Notes: generated by a model from the sequence alone, not told the origin. A DNA stretch of 64,000 nucleotides from Desulfobacterales bacterium (GCA_016342285.1 JAEINQ010000041.1:1-64000), one strand, 5' to 3'; counted from the first letter of the stretch, positions 45,556 through 54,710 are shown. Numbers and translations are program-made.

Positions 45556-45977
45556 GAGACCCCCCTTGTGATCGGTTTGACGGTTGAATGCGCTAAAATA
45601 CTTTGTTTTGAAAATAGGTGTGCCCAGCGACGGGTCGGCTTTGATGCATTCGTCAAAAGTCGTTTGAAGCCACAAGGCATACAAAGAAAAAACAGGTTTA
45701 TTTTGCCTTTGGCCGGGATGCCGGTCAATGGTTTTTCTTGTCCAGACAAGCCCGGGAAGAAAACTTGGCGTTAAATTAAGCATTCAATCGTGATATGGAA
45801 TACAAGAAAAAGCGGCGGCAATGAATATCGGTTCGATGGAAAGGACCTGCGCTTTCTTCATTTGAACGGTACGCGGGTTCCGGATCGTCGCTTGCCAAAA
45901 GTTGTCCCGGCATGGCCAACTGACTCTGACCACGCCCACAGAACGTTGATTCCAACTGCGAATTGGACGGATGCGCC
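45556..45977. other. Divergent intergenic region with dispersed repeat
   Basis: It lies between the ZIP gene (minus) and the acyltransferase gene (plus). The only distinctive sequence is the repeat at 45901-45966, which runs up to 11 bases before the acyltransferase ATG. Confidence 0.5.
45901..45966. repeat. 65-bp dispersed repeat, copy 1
   Basis: About 85 percent identical by eye to 59200-59266 in the same orientation, including the uninterrupted 18-base run TGACTCTGACCACGCCCA. A short CCACG/CGTTG hairpin sits in the middle, perfect in the other copy. Confidence 0.8.
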
Positions 45978-47234
45978 ATGATTACGGACCTGATCTACCG
46001 ATGCCCCCTTTGCGGCTGCTTCGATTGGTTCGAAGACAACGGGTGCCGTGGCTGCCAGGCGAAAGTCGACGGCATGTCCCGGACAACCCTGACCATCAAT
46101 GGCCAAAAACAGGCTTTGGCCCACTGGTACGACCGGGTGCTTGGCTTTGATCTGGTTGCGGACCCGAATGGCGAGATCCTGTGCAGCCGGGCCGTGCGTC
46201 TTTCGGCAGAGGCGGTCGGCGGCCGTTATCTGGGCCTGGGAGGCATCCGTGCCGTCCATTACACCCGGCGGCCCCTGGATACCGGCCGGCTGGTATTGAG
46301 TCGGGACCGAATGACTTTTATTGGAAACGGCTCCCGTCGATCGATTCTTCTCGATTCCATGGTGTCGCTGACCATCGAATCCAATACCGTCATTGTGGTG
46401 ACCCGGGAGGACGGGCCGCTTTTTTTCGATTTTCTGGAGGAATCCGGAAAAAAATGGGAGGATTGCCTGCGCCAGACCCTGGCCCGGCACCATGCACCCC
46501 GGCGCATTGCGGAATTTTTTCCGCGTCTGCGGTTTGACGATTCTCCGAAGAAAGCAGTGCCGGGGGGGCAGTGCCCGGGCCGCGTGAAACCTTTGGAAAC
46601 GGCCGATGGCGGACGGGAGCCGGTGTTTGTCTATGGCGTGGTCCGGTTTGTCGGCCGGATCATTTTGAAGAAATGCCTGCCGCTGACCATCGAAGGCATG
46701 GAAAACATTCCCGCAAAAGGCGCTGCGGTCATGTTGGCCAACCACAGCTCCTTTCTCGATTCCATCCTCCTCGAGGCGTTTTTTCCCCGCCATATCTGGT
46801 TCATGACCAAAAACTCCCAATACAGCCATCCCCTGTTGTTCTGGTTCCTGCGCCTGGCGCGAAGCTTTCCGGTGCGCCGGTATACCGTGGATCCCCAGGC
46901 CGTGCGAAATGCCATGGGGATTATCCGCCGGGGGCATCTGCTGGGAATTTTTCCCGAGGGCGAACGGAACTGGGACGGACGCATGCTCCCCTTTAAGCGT
47001 GGCACCATGCGCCTGGTTCTGGCCCTGGGAAAGCCGTTGATTCCGGTGGGCATCTCAGGCGCCTATGGGTTGATGCCCCGCTGGACCCACAGCATTTCCC
47101 GCCTGCCGGTGACCATCCGTATCGGCGCCCCCATGGCGATTCGGCCGATTCCGGCTCCGGCCCAGACCGAAGCCGACATCGACTGGATTACCGGGGCGGT
47201 TCGAAACGCCATCGGTAAACTGGTCGAGCCCTAG
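45978..47234 (+). CDS. Zinc-ribbon/PH-like/PlsC acyltransferase fusion
   Basis: A 418-residue protein with three parts. Residues 9-27 form a zinc ribbon (CPLCGC...CRGC). About 100-180 look like a bacterial PH/GRAM-like fold (TGRLVLSRDRMTFIGN, then ILLDSMVSLTIESNTVIVVT). Residues 220-415 are a PlsC-type 1-acyl-glycerol-3-phosphate acyltransferase with His256-x4-Asp261 (NHSSFLD) and FPEGERNWDG. The ATG at 45978 is chosen; the upstream TTG lies inside a repeat. Catalytic motifs are complete, so it should acylate a lysolipid at the membrane; the N-terminal parts may sense or target it. I know of no characterised protein with this order. Confidence 0.85.
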   Translation: MITDLIYRCPLCGCFDWFEDNGCRGCQAKVDGMSRTTLTINGQKQALAHWYDRVLGFDLVADPNGEILCSRAVRLSAEAVGGRYLGLGGIRAVHYTRRPLDTGRLVLSRDRMTFIGNGSRRSILLDSMVSLTIESNTVIVVTREDGPLFFDFLEESGKKWEDCLRQTLARHHAPRRIAEFFPRLRFDDSPKKAVPGGQCPGRVKPLETADGGREPVFVYGVVRFVGRIILKKCLPLTIEGMENIPAKGAAVMLANHSSFLDSILLEAFFPRHIWFMTKNSQYSHPLLFWFLRLARSFPVRRYTVDPQAVRNAMGIIRRGHLLGIFPEGERNWDGRMLPFKRGTMRLVLALGKPLIPVGISGAYGLMPRWTHSISRLPVTIRIGAPMAIRPIPAPAQTEADIDWITGAVRNAIGKLVEP

Positions 47235-47335
47235 TTGCTGCACCTGTCAAAAGACTGAATCAACCACGGAGCACACAGCGAGCACAGAGATAACAAATTA
47301 ATATCAAAGACAATTCTTAGTGTGTTTCGTGATGA

Positions 47336-48010
47336 TCAACAGTCCATAATATCCCAACTTGTTTTTTCCGCTGTTTTTCGCAACCGGGGGGTTGGATTGA
47401 CTGCCACGGGGTTTCCCACGGCAGAGAGAAAAGCCGTATCGGCGTGGTGGTCCGTGTAGGCCCAGGCCGTGGAGAGATCGGAACCCAGCCTGTGGGCCAA
47501 TGCCTTTGCCTGCATGGTTTTCTCCGCGCCCAAACAGACCGGACCGTCCGGGCGTCCGGTAAACTTTCCCTTTGTATCGATTTCCAGCCGGGTACAGATC
47601 ATGTGGTCGACGCCGAGTTCTTTGGCGGCCGGTTCCAGCAGATGGGGGACCGATGCGGATAAAATGACGCAGACATGTCCCTGGCTGACATGTTCGGCCA
47701 TGCTGTGGTGCACGGCCGGAACGTACCGGGGCCGGATTTCAGCTTTGTGGAATCCGGCGGTTTGTTCCCTGACATCTTCGGGGCTCAGGCCCCGGTAGAT
47801 CCTGACGCAGGCGCGGACAATTCGATCCGAAGAGACCTGGTGGTGTTTGTACAGCCAATGGATTACGCCGATGCGGAGCACGTCCACCGGCCTGATCCGG
47901 CGTTGGCGCATCAGGTATCGGATCTCAAGCCCCTGGCTGTCATCGCAAATCAACGTGTTGTCGAAATCGAAAAAGGCGATGACCGGGCTGTTGGGGGGCG
48001 GTCGGTTCAT
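47336..48010 (-). CDS. HAD-family phosphatase (SerB-like, HAD-IB)
   Basis: A 224-residue haloacid-dehalogenase phosphatase with motif I DFDNTL (nucleophile Asp15), motif II SASVP and a C-terminal Asp pair in YTDHHAD. It is of the IB subfamily that includes phosphoserine phosphatase and lipid phosphatases. The gene next to it on the other side encodes a PlsC acyltransferase; HAD-IB proteins fused or adjacent to PlsC are known, so a lipid-phosphate role is possible. Ribosome site AGGAG. Confidence 0.88.
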   Translation of the reverse strand: MNRPPPNSPVIAFFDFDNTLICDDSQGLEIRYLMRQRRIRPVDVLRIGVIHWLYKHHQVSSDRIVRACVRIYRGLSPEDVREQTAGFHKAEIRPRYVPAVHHSMAEHVSQGHVCVILSASVPHLLEPAAKELGVDHMICTRLEIDTKGKFTGRPDGPVCLGAEKTMQAKALAHRLGSDLSTAWAYTDHHADTAFLSAVGNPVAVNPTPRLRKTAEKTSWDIMDC

Positions 48011-48181
48011 TTATTTTCTCCTGTTTGTCGGGCAAAGCGCCCTGTATGCGCGACTCCACCCGAAGAGCGGGTAGCTCAGCCTCATAGGGGTAAAAATGCT
48101 CAATATTGAGAATTCACGCAGCCATTTAACGCGTGATTGCGTCTCGCTATACCCAAAAGCCGGCCGGGTCAATTATTTTGT

Positions 48182-48195
48182 ACTGACCGGTCAGT
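48182..48195. promoter_or_regulatory. TetR-type operator 1
   Basis: ACTGACCGGTCAGT is a perfect 14-bp palindrome six bases upstream of the TTGACA box. Its near twin lies 45 bases downstream. Both match the class of short dyads used by TetR/AcrR repressors. Confidence 0.7.
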
Positions 48196-48201
48196 TTTTG
48201 C

Positions 48202-48229
48202 TTGACAGATCGGCGTCATTTTTTGTACT
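48202..48229 (+). promoter_or_regulatory. Promoter of the aminotransferase-kinase-aldolase operon
   Basis: TTGACA (48202-48207) and TGTACT (48224-48229) with 16-base spacing. Operator 2 overlaps the -10 and operator 1 abuts the -35, so a bound repressor would block polymerase. Confidence 0.6.
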
Positions 48230-48240
48230 GACCAGTCAGT
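48227..48240. promoter_or_regulatory. TetR-type operator 2
   Basis: ACTGACCAGTCAGT shares 13 of 14 bases with operator 1, keeping ACTGAC/GTCAGT arms. Centre-to-centre spacing between operators is 45 bp. It overlaps the candidate -10. Confidence 0.7.
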
Positions 48241-48335
48241 TTGAGTGTATTGTCCTACCTTTATTGCATTTTCAAGCTGCCGGTGACCCGTCATTCCGGC
48301 ATGCGCAAACGATCCAAACAAGGAGAGCCCATACC

Positions 48336-49781
48336 ATGACCCAGCAATATGCCATTTCCCACTGGCCAGATACCCAGGAAATCATGGATCAACTCAACCG
48401 GCTGGTGGGCCAGCCCATGCGCCCCCTGAGCCGTGACCGAATGGAACGGGTTTTGGCCTATTTTACGGAGCGCTGCCGGAAATCCAAGGCCCTGACCGAT
48501 GAGGCCAAAAAGTATATCCCCGGCGGGGTCCAGCACAACCTCGCCTTCAACCACCCTTTTCCCCTGGCCGTGGACAGGGCCGGGGGGGCATATCTCTGGG
48601 ATGTGGACGGCAACCGATACATTGATTTCCTCCAGGCCGGCGGGCCGACCCTGTTGGGGAGCAACTACGGCCCGGTGCAGGAAAAAGTCATGGCATTGAT
48701 CCGTGAGTGCGGGGCGGCTACCGGGCTTTTTCATGAATACGAGCTCAAATTGGCCAAACTGATCAACCGGCACATGCCGGCTGTGGAGATGTTTCGCATG
48801 CTGGGCAGCGGCACCGAGGCTGTCATGGCCGCCATTCGGGCGGCGAGAAATTTTACCGGCAAGCAGAAGATTATCAAGATGGGAGGGGGCTACCACGGCT
48901 GGAGCGACCAGATGGTCTTTGGGATGCGCATTCCGGGTACCGGCGCCTTTGAGGCCCACGGCATACCGGCCGGGTGCCTGGAAGGGACCCAGGAGGTCTT
49001 TCCCAACGACATTGAAGGGCTTCGTACCATCATGGCACAAAATGAAAAGAATCTCGGCGGAACGGCAGCGGTCATCGTCGAGCCTCTTGGCCCGGAGAGC
49101 GCCACCCGGCCGGTGACAGCCGATTTTAATCAACATGTCCGCGAACTCTGTGATGAGTTTGGCGTGCTTCTGATCTTTGACGAAGTGGTCACCGGATTCC
49201 GGGTCGGCCTGGGCGGAGCCCAGGGGTATTTTAGCATAAGACCGGACCTGACCGTCTTCGGAAAATGCGTGGCCGGCGGGTATCCGGCGGCCGGCGGGCT
49301 GGGTGGCCGGAGGGATATCATGAACACCCTGGCCGCCGGTATCGGATCGGATAAACCCAGGGTCATGGTGGGCGGCACCCTGGCAGCCAACCCCTTGAGC
49401 TGCGCGGCCGGTTACCACGCCATTATTGAAATTGAAAAGCACCAGGCCCATGTGGTTGCCGGCAGGGCAGGGGACCGACTCTGCAAAGGGCTCCAGCAGA
49501 TCATCGCCAAATACGATTTGCCCTTTGTGGCCTTCAATCACGGCTCCATCTGCCATCTGGAAACCTCCGGGGTGATGCTTATGGATATCAACAATCCGAA
49601 GATCTTCGAGGAGATCGGGCCGCGAAAGCACATGATGGAAGAGATGGGGGCTGCTTTTATGGCTGAGGGGGTCGTGACCCTGGCCGGCAGTCGGCTCTAT
49701 ACTTCCATGGCCGATACCGACGCGGTCATCGACGATGCACTGGAGGGCTTTGACCGGGTCCTTTCCGGGGTGGAAGGATAA
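48336..49781 (+). CDS. Class III PLP aminotransferase (glutamate-1-semialdehyde-mutase-like)
   Basis: A 481-residue PLP enzyme of the HemL/class III group: GSGTEAVMAAIRAAR, GGGYHGWSD, IFDEVVTGFR and the Schiff-base Lys in FGKCVAGGYP. It is longer than HemL (about 430) at the N-terminus and sits at the head of a sugar-kinase operon, so haem synthesis is unlikely. It probably transfers an amino group to or from a sugar or polyol-derived aldehyde. The ATG at 48336 follows AAGGAGAG; the longer frame upstream runs across the promoter and operators and is not used. First gene after the TetR-controlled promoter. Confidence 0.85.
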   Translation: MTQQYAISHWPDTQEIMDQLNRLVGQPMRPLSRDRMERVLAYFTERCRKSKALTDEAKKYIPGGVQHNLAFNHPFPLAVDRAGGAYLWDVDGNRYIDFLQAGGPTLLGSNYGPVQEKVMALIRECGAATGLFHEYELKLAKLINRHMPAVEMFRMLGSGTEAVMAAIRAARNFTGKQKIIKMGGGYHGWSDQMVFGMRIPGTGAFEAHGIPAGCLEGTQEVFPNDIEGLRTIMAQNEKNLGGTAAVIVEPLGPESATRPVTADFNQHVRELCDEFGVLLIFDEVVTGFRVGLGGAQGYFSIRPDLTVFGKCVAGGYPAAGGLGGRRDIMNTLAAGIGSDKPRVMVGGTLAANPLSCAAGYHAIIEIEKHQAHVVAGRAGDRLCKGLQQIIAKYDLPFVAFNHGSICHLETSGVMLMDINNPKIFEEIGPRKHMMEEMGAAFMAEGVVTLAGSRLYTSMADTDAVIDDALEGFDRVLSGVEG

Positions 49782-49930
49782 AAATAGAAAGTTCAACGTT
49801 CCGGGTTCAAAGTTTTCCTGGCGGGAGGCTGAAGGTGGAAGGCTGAAGGTGGAAGAAAATTTCCGAATTGTCGAATTGCGAATTGTCGAATTTGGAAAAA
49901 GGGGGATACCAAAACGGGATCGGTTGCAGC

Positions 49931-50056
49931 ATCCAGCATCCAGCATCAAGTATCCAGCATCCAGTATCCAGTATCCAGTATCCAGTATCCAGTATCCAGC
50001 ATCCAGCATCCAGCATCCAGCATCCAGCATCCAGCATCCAGTATCCAGTATCCAGA
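49931..50056. repeat. 7-bp tandem repeat, 18 units
   Basis: Eighteen consecutive heptamers ATCCAGC/ATCCAGT (one ATCAAGT, last ATCCAGA) in the gap between the aminotransferase and first kinase gene. Flanks carry small AATTGCGAATT-type repeats. Related heptamers recur at 62778-62810 and 62868-62880. Confidence 0.9.
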
Positions 50057-50137
50057 CGCCAATCCGCCAATTCGGAAATTCGCCAATTCGCAATTCGCAA
50101 TCCGCAATCCGTCAATCTTTAGGCAGGGGGAAAGCAG

Positions 50138-51754
50138 ATGACCCAAGCACCGATTTTCGTTCTGGCCCATGATGTGGGGACCACGGGAAGCAAAACCTGC
50201 CTGTACCGGATCGCCGACACGATAGAGCCGGTCGACGCGGCCATTGAAGAATACCCCTTGATCATGACCGATGACGGCGGGGCCGAACAAAAGGCCGATG
50301 ACTGGTGGGCGGCCATCTGCAAATCGACCCGTGCCGTGTTGGAACGAAGCAAAATTGCTGCCGAACGGATTGCGGCCATGGGGTTTTGCTGCCAGATGCA
50401 GGGCTCGATCCTGGTGGATGCGGCCGGCCGGGCTCTTCGCAACCCCATGATCTATATGGACGGTCGTGCCACCCGGCAGATCGAAAAGAATCTCTATCAC
50501 GGCCTGTTCCGAATCAGTGGCTGGAACGCCCGGAAAACATTGACCTCTCTCTGGATAACCGGCGGGTTGGCCGCCACCCCCAAGGATCCGCTTTGGAAGT
50601 ATCACTGGGTCCGCGACAACGAACCGGAGATCTTTGCCAAGGTCCACAAGTGGCTCGACGTCAAGGACTACCTGATCCTTCGAAGCACCGGCCAGTTCGG
50701 CATGACCCAGGATTCGGCGCATATCACCTTTGTCTACGACACCCGTCCCGGCCGGTTGGGATGGCACAAGGGGCTTTGTAAGATGTTTGATGTGAACATG
50801 GACCATCTGCCGCCCGTGGTTGATTCCACGGATGTGGTGGGCCACCTTACCGAAGATGCCGCCTCACAGGTGGGCCTCGTTCCTGGTATCCCGGTTTTCG
50901 GCGGTGGCGGCGATGTGGCCATGACCGCCATTGGTGCCGGCTGTGTAGACCTTCACGATACCCATATTTATGTCGGCACGTCGGGTTGGGTGGCTTCCAA
51001 TGTGGACAAGCGCATGGTGGATATCGGCAATTTCATGGCCTCCATTCTCTGTGCCATGCCCGGGCGGTACAATTACATTGCCGAGCAGGAGACCTCCGGG
51101 GCGTGCCTGAAGTGGGTCCGGGACCATCTGGCCTTAGATGGCATCGGCGTCTATCTCAAGGACCGGCCCGCGGCCGATGCCCAGGAAGAACTGGGACAGC
51201 TTTACGACTTGCTCAATCAGGTCGTGGATCAGACGGCACCGGGGGCGGGCAACCTGATCTTCACCCCGTGGCTGCACGGTAACCGATCCCCCCGGGAAGA
51301 TGCCTATGTGCGCGGCATGTTCTTTAACATGGGGATCGATACCGGAAAACGGATGATGATCCGGGCCGTGCTCGAAGGGGTGGCCTTTCACAAACGGTGG
51401 ATGCTTGAGGCGGCGGAACGAAAAATCCCCTATCAGCCGTCGGTCAGGTTTGTTGGCGGCGGAGCAAAATCCCCTATCTGGTGCCAGATCATGGCCGATG
51501 TCACCGGCCGGCAAATTGAAACCGTGGCCCAACCCCAGGATGTGGGGGCCATGGGTGCGGCCCTGGTCTGCGCGGTCGGTTTGGGCCGTGTGCGTGGTTT
51601 CCAGCAGGCCAAGGAGATGGTTCCGGTGGTGCGGACGTTTTCGCCCAGGCCCGAGTACAGGGCGGTCTATGATCGGAATTTCAAGGTTTTCAAGGCGCTC
51701 TACGAAAAGAACAAGAAGCTGTTCAAAACCCTGAACCACGGGAGCCACGGGTAG
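50138..51754 (+). CDS. FGGY-family carbohydrate kinase 1 (XylB-like)
   Basis: A 538-residue two-domain sugar kinase. Phosphate-1 motif HDVGTTGSKTCLY near residue 10, sugar-contact block MDGRATRQ, and the adenosine loop VGGGAKSPIWCQIMADVTGR (about 448) with GAMGAAL. It would phosphorylate a ketose or polyol imported by the operon's MFS protein. Specificity cannot be read. The start follows GGCAGGGGGAAAG after a 356-base gap that contains the heptamer tandem array. Confidence 0.88.
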   Translation: MTQAPIFVLAHDVGTTGSKTCLYRIADTIEPVDAAIEEYPLIMTDDGGAEQKADDWWAAICKSTRAVLERSKIAAERIAAMGFCCQMQGSILVDAAGRALRNPMIYMDGRATRQIEKNLYHGLFRISGWNARKTLTSLWITGGLAATPKDPLWKYHWVRDNEPEIFAKVHKWLDVKDYLILRSTGQFGMTQDSAHITFVYDTRPGRLGWHKGLCKMFDVNMDHLPPVVDSTDVVGHLTEDAASQVGLVPGIPVFGGGGDVAMTAIGAGCVDLHDTHIYVGTSGWVASNVDKRMVDIGNFMASILCAMPGRYNYIAEQETSGACLKWVRDHLALDGIGVYLKDRPAADAQEELGQLYDLLNQVVDQTAPGAGNLIFTPWLHGNRSPREDAYVRGMFFNMGIDTGKRMMIRAVLEGVAFHKRWMLEAAERKIPYQPSVRFVGGGAKSPIWCQIMADVTGRQIETVAQPQDVGAMGAALVCAVGLGRVRGFQQAKEMVPVVRTFSPRPEYRAVYDRNFKVFKALYEKNKKLFKTLNHGSHG

Positions 51755-51844
51755 GGGCGATTATGAACCGCAGACCGAAGACGGCAGACAGTGGACTGCC
51801 GTCATCCGTCCGCTGTCGTCAAAGCATATAAAGGAAAAGCAGAA

Positions 51845-52531
51845 ATGGAAAAGTACCTCGCGTATAAGGAACAGGTTCTGGCGTGCACTCGCTGGCTTAG
51901 CGAACACGGATATTTTGGGGCGCTTCGCGGCACCGGCGGCAACGTGTCGATGCGGATTGCCGGAGAAGATGCCCTTGCCGTCACGCCGTCCACGCTGCCT
52001 TACGACAAAATATCACCGGCTGAAATCTGCATTGTCGATTTCGACCTCAAGCAGATGGAAGGCGATACCCCTCCTTCTGTGGAGGCAGGCATGCACCTGG
52101 CGGTCTATAAAAACCGGCCGGACGTCAATGCCGTGATTCATACCCACCAACTCAAGGCCAGTGCCTTTGCCCTGCTCAACCGGCCCATACCGGCCCTGTT
52201 CGACGAAGTGGCACTCCACCTTGGCCCTGTGGTGGCAGTGATCCCCTACGCCCTTTCAGGCAGCCCGGAACTGGTGGAAAATGTCGCCGGGAAACTTTCC
52301 AACGGCAGCCACGGCTACATAATCCAGAACCATGGGGCCTTGTGCCTGGGGGCCACCCTGGACAAGGCCTGGCTCAATGTCGAATTGTTGGAGAAAACGG
52401 CCCAGGCATACTTGGATGCCCTGTCCACGGGCCAGGAGGTGACCGTTATCCCCAAAGAGATCGAAGATCTGCTGATTCTGATCCGCCAGGACGCCCAGGC
52501 CAAGGAGGCGGAAAAGAACCAGACGAGGTGA
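51845..52531 (+). CDS. Class II aldolase (fuculose/ribulose-phosphate-aldolase-like)
   Basis: A 228-residue zinc aldolase. Glu80 in SVEAGMH aligns with the catalytic Glu73 of E. coli FucA, and His99, His101 (HTHQ) and His163 (QNHGALCLG) with the three zinc ligands; RGTGGNVSMR is the phosphate-binding loop. It would split a ketose-phosphate into dihydroxyacetone phosphate and an aldehyde, or epimerise a pentulose-phosphate. Flanked by two FGGY kinases, which fits kinase-then-aldolase catabolism. Start at 51845 after AAAGGAAAAG. Confidence 0.9.
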   Translation: MEKYLAYKEQVLACTRWLSEHGYFGALRGTGGNVSMRIAGEDALAVTPSTLPYDKISPAEICIVDFDLKQMEGDTPPSVEAGMHLAVYKNRPDVNAVIHTHQLKASAFALLNRPIPALFDEVALHLGPVVAVIPYALSGSPELVENVAGKLSNGSHGYIIQNHGALCLGATLDKAWLNVELLEKTAQAYLDALSTGQEVTVIPKEIEDLLILIRQDAQAKEAEKNQTR

Positions 52532-52594
52532 TTTAGGAAACCGGTCAACCGTCAGGCGACAAAAACGGTCCAGATACTCAAAATGGAGACGCCA

Positions 52595-54121
52595 ATGGAA
52601 CAGACTGAGATTTTTATACACACCAACCGGCAGTACATTGCAGTCCTTGACATTGGAAAGACCAACAAGAAACTGTTGGTTTTCGATCATCGGATGACCC
52701 TGGTCGATTCAGTCTACGAGACCTTTGAGGAGTTTCACCAGGACGGATTCATTTACGAACCTGTGCAAGAGGCCATGGACTGGTTTTTTGACCGGCTCAG
52801 GGACATGACCGAAAAATACGACATCGGCGCGGTTTCCGTGGCTGCCCACGGCGGAACCTTTGTCTGTCTGGATCGCGAGGGCGATTCCGTGCTGCCGGTT
52901 TTTTCCTACACCACCGACCCAGGCCCGGAATTCCACGACAAATTTAACCGACGCTTTGGCGATGTGCAAAGCATGCAGGCTCAGACCACAACCCCTGATA
53001 TGCCGGGGTTGGGAAGCCTGGGCAAAGGCATTTTCTTTGTCCAGGAAACCTTTCCTGAAGCCTGGGAAAAAACGCAGACCATTATAAACCTCCCCCAGTA
53101 TTTCGGTTTCCGGCTCACCGGCCGCACTGCGGTGGAAAAGACGTTTATCGGAGCTCACACCCATTTGTGGGACTTCGACAAGGGCGAATGGTCCTTTGTC
53201 TTTGAGGCCCTGGGCTGTGGCGGGCGGTTTCCTTCTGTTTTGTCAAACCCCTGGGACGTGTTGGGAACGGTAAGTCCGGAGGCCGCCCGGGCCACCGGTT
53301 TGTCCGAATCGGCCGTGGTAACCGTTGGTATCCACGACTCCAATGCCGCGCTGTTGCCGTATCTGGTCAAGAACCATGAGGATTTCGTGCTCAATTCCAC
53401 GGGGAGCGTCACCGTGGCCATGCATCCCCAAACCGAAGCGAAATTGGTCGAGGAAGAGCTGGGCAAGGTGGTTTTTTTTAATATCAGTGCGTTTTCCGAC
53501 CCGGTGAAAACCTCCATTTTCCTCGGCGGTCTCGAATTTGATATCTATATGGGAACCCTGGCCGGTATCCATGGCCAGAAGGCGTATCCGGATTTCGATC
53601 CGAATCTGCTCCAAATGCTGATTGAGGATCGATCGATTTTTATCCTGCCGTCCATCATCCCTTTCGGAATTTTCCCGAACTCTGCGGCACGAATCCTGGA
53701 AGGGTCTGACGTTTTCACCTTCAACGATATATCGGCCGGCGCTCATCCGGCGTTTTTTTCCGATTTCAATGCCACCTATGCGGCGGTGAGCCTTTCCCTG
53801 GCCATCCAGTCCCGGGCCGCCCTGTCCATCGTCGGGTGCCGGGCCGGCACCGATTTGTACATCGAAGGGGGCTTTGCCCAAAACCCCTTTTATACCACCC
53901 TTTTGGCGGCCATGTTTCCCGACTCCCGGGTGGCCCTGACCAATTTGTGCGAGGCCACCGCTTTCGGTGCGGCCCTCCTGGCCAAGGCAGCCCTGGAAAA
54001 GACCACCCCTCGGGCCCTGGCTCCTTGTTTCGAAATCGAGACCCGGCAGGTGATTCCGGTTGATTTCGCCGGGCTCGAAACCTATGTGTCGAAATTTTTA
54101 AGCCATGTCAAAAACGGATAA
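52595..54121 (+). CDS. FGGY-family carbohydrate kinase 2 (rhamnulokinase-like)
   Basis: A 508-residue FGGY protein, only distantly related to kinase 1. The phosphate-1 motif is DIGKTNKKLLVFD and the C-terminal loop contains IEGGFAQNPFYTTLLAAMFP. Overall it resembles rhamnulokinase/LyxK-type sequences. I use ATG 52595, six bases after GGAG, rather than 52583. The overlap of 17 bases with the tetR gene shows tight coupling. Two divergent kinases in one operon suggest two substrates or two successive steps. Confidence 0.85.
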   Translation: MEQTEIFIHTNRQYIAVLDIGKTNKKLLVFDHRMTLVDSVYETFEEFHQDGFIYEPVQEAMDWFFDRLRDMTEKYDIGAVSVAAHGGTFVCLDREGDSVLPVFSYTTDPGPEFHDKFNRRFGDVQSMQAQTTTPDMPGLGSLGKGIFFVQETFPEAWEKTQTIINLPQYFGFRLTGRTAVEKTFIGAHTHLWDFDKGEWSFVFEALGCGGRFPSVLSNPWDVLGTVSPEAARATGLSESAVVTVGIHDSNAALLPYLVKNHEDFVLNSTGSVTVAMHPQTEAKLVEEELGKVVFFNISAFSDPVKTSIFLGGLEFDIYMGTLAGIHGQKAYPDFDPNLLQMLIEDRSIFILPSIIPFGIFPNSAARILEGSDVFTFNDISAGAHPAFFSDFNATYAAVSLSLAIQSRAALSIVGCRAGTDLYIEGGFAQNPFYTTLLAAMFPDSRVALTNLCEATAFGAALLAKAALEKTTPRALAPCFEIETRQVIPVDFAGLETYVSKFLSHVKNG

Positions 54122-54710
54122 ACGAAAGAAGGTCCTCGCCGCCGCCGCCTCGGTCTTTTCCACTCGCGGGTTTCACCAGGCCCGGATGGATGAAATCGCC
54201 GAGCGGGCCGGGGTGGCCAAGGGGACCCTCTATTACAACTTTTCCAGCAAATCCAAGCTCTTTTCGGCGACAGTGACCGAAGGGATCGATGAGATTATCG
54301 CAAAGATTCGCGCCCAGATCGATTCGGACATGCCCTTTGCCGAACATTTTCGACAACTCATCCAATGCAATGTGACCCTGTATCTTCAATACAGCGACCT
54401 GGCCCGGATTGTCTTCAACGAGGTCTCCAGCGGCATGGACGACGAGATCCTGGCCGATATTCAGACGGCCCGAGCCCGGTATGTCGACTGCGTGGCCGAT
54501 CAACTTAAAGACGGTCAGCGGTCAGGCCATATCAAGGATGTGAATCTTCGCCTCACGGCGGTGGCCATCGTTGGCATGCTGGACAATTTGTGCAACCACC
54601 ACTTGAGAGATCCGTCTTCGGTCGGCCGGGACGAACTGGTGGATCTGCTTTTCGATCTGCTCAGTTCCGGGTTGACCCGGGAGTCAAAATTGCCGAGCAA
54701 TTTTGACTGA
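54105..54710 (+). CDS. TetR/AcrR-family repressor of the operon
   Basis: A 201-residue regulator with TetR_N at about 6-52 (VLAAAASVFSTRGFHQARMDEIAERAGVAKGTLYYNFSSK) and a helical ligand domain. It starts inside the end of kinase 2 and is embedded in the operon headed by the two palindromes at 48182 and 48227. It is therefore the best candidate for their binding protein, giving negative autoregulation released by the pathway's substrate. Binding is inferred from context. Confidence 0.85.
   Translation: MSKTDKRKKVLAAAASVFSTRGFHQARMDEIAERAGVAKGTLYYNFSSKSKLFSATVTEGIDEIIAKIRAQIDSDMPFAEHFRQLIQCNVTLYLQYSDLARIVFNEVSSGMDDEILADIQTARARYVDCVADQLKDGQRSGHIKDVNLRLTAVAIVGMLDNLCNHHLRDPSSVGRDELVDLLFDLLSSGLTRESKLPSNFD

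Noticed and set aside
45858..46937. 359-codon minus-strand frame opposite the PlsC fusion
   Set aside because: Antisense of an intact acyltransferase; part of its similarity to another frame near 59200 only reflects the shared dispersed repeat.
48336..49781. Assignment as hemL (haem biosynthesis)
   Set aside because: The protein is longer than HemL and lies at the head of a repressor-controlled sugar-kinase operon.
49931..50056. Possible CRISPR array
   Set aside because: Units are only 7 bp with no unique spacers, and no cas genes are present.
48291..50093. 600-codon open frame on the minus strand opposite the aminotransferase
   Set aside because: It is the antisense of a well-conserved PLP enzyme and runs through the heptamer array; no family similarity of its own.
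49735..50172. Repeat-encoded small protein across the heptamers
   Set aside because: Open only because the heptamer lacks stops; no ribosome site, and it overlaps both neighbouring genes.
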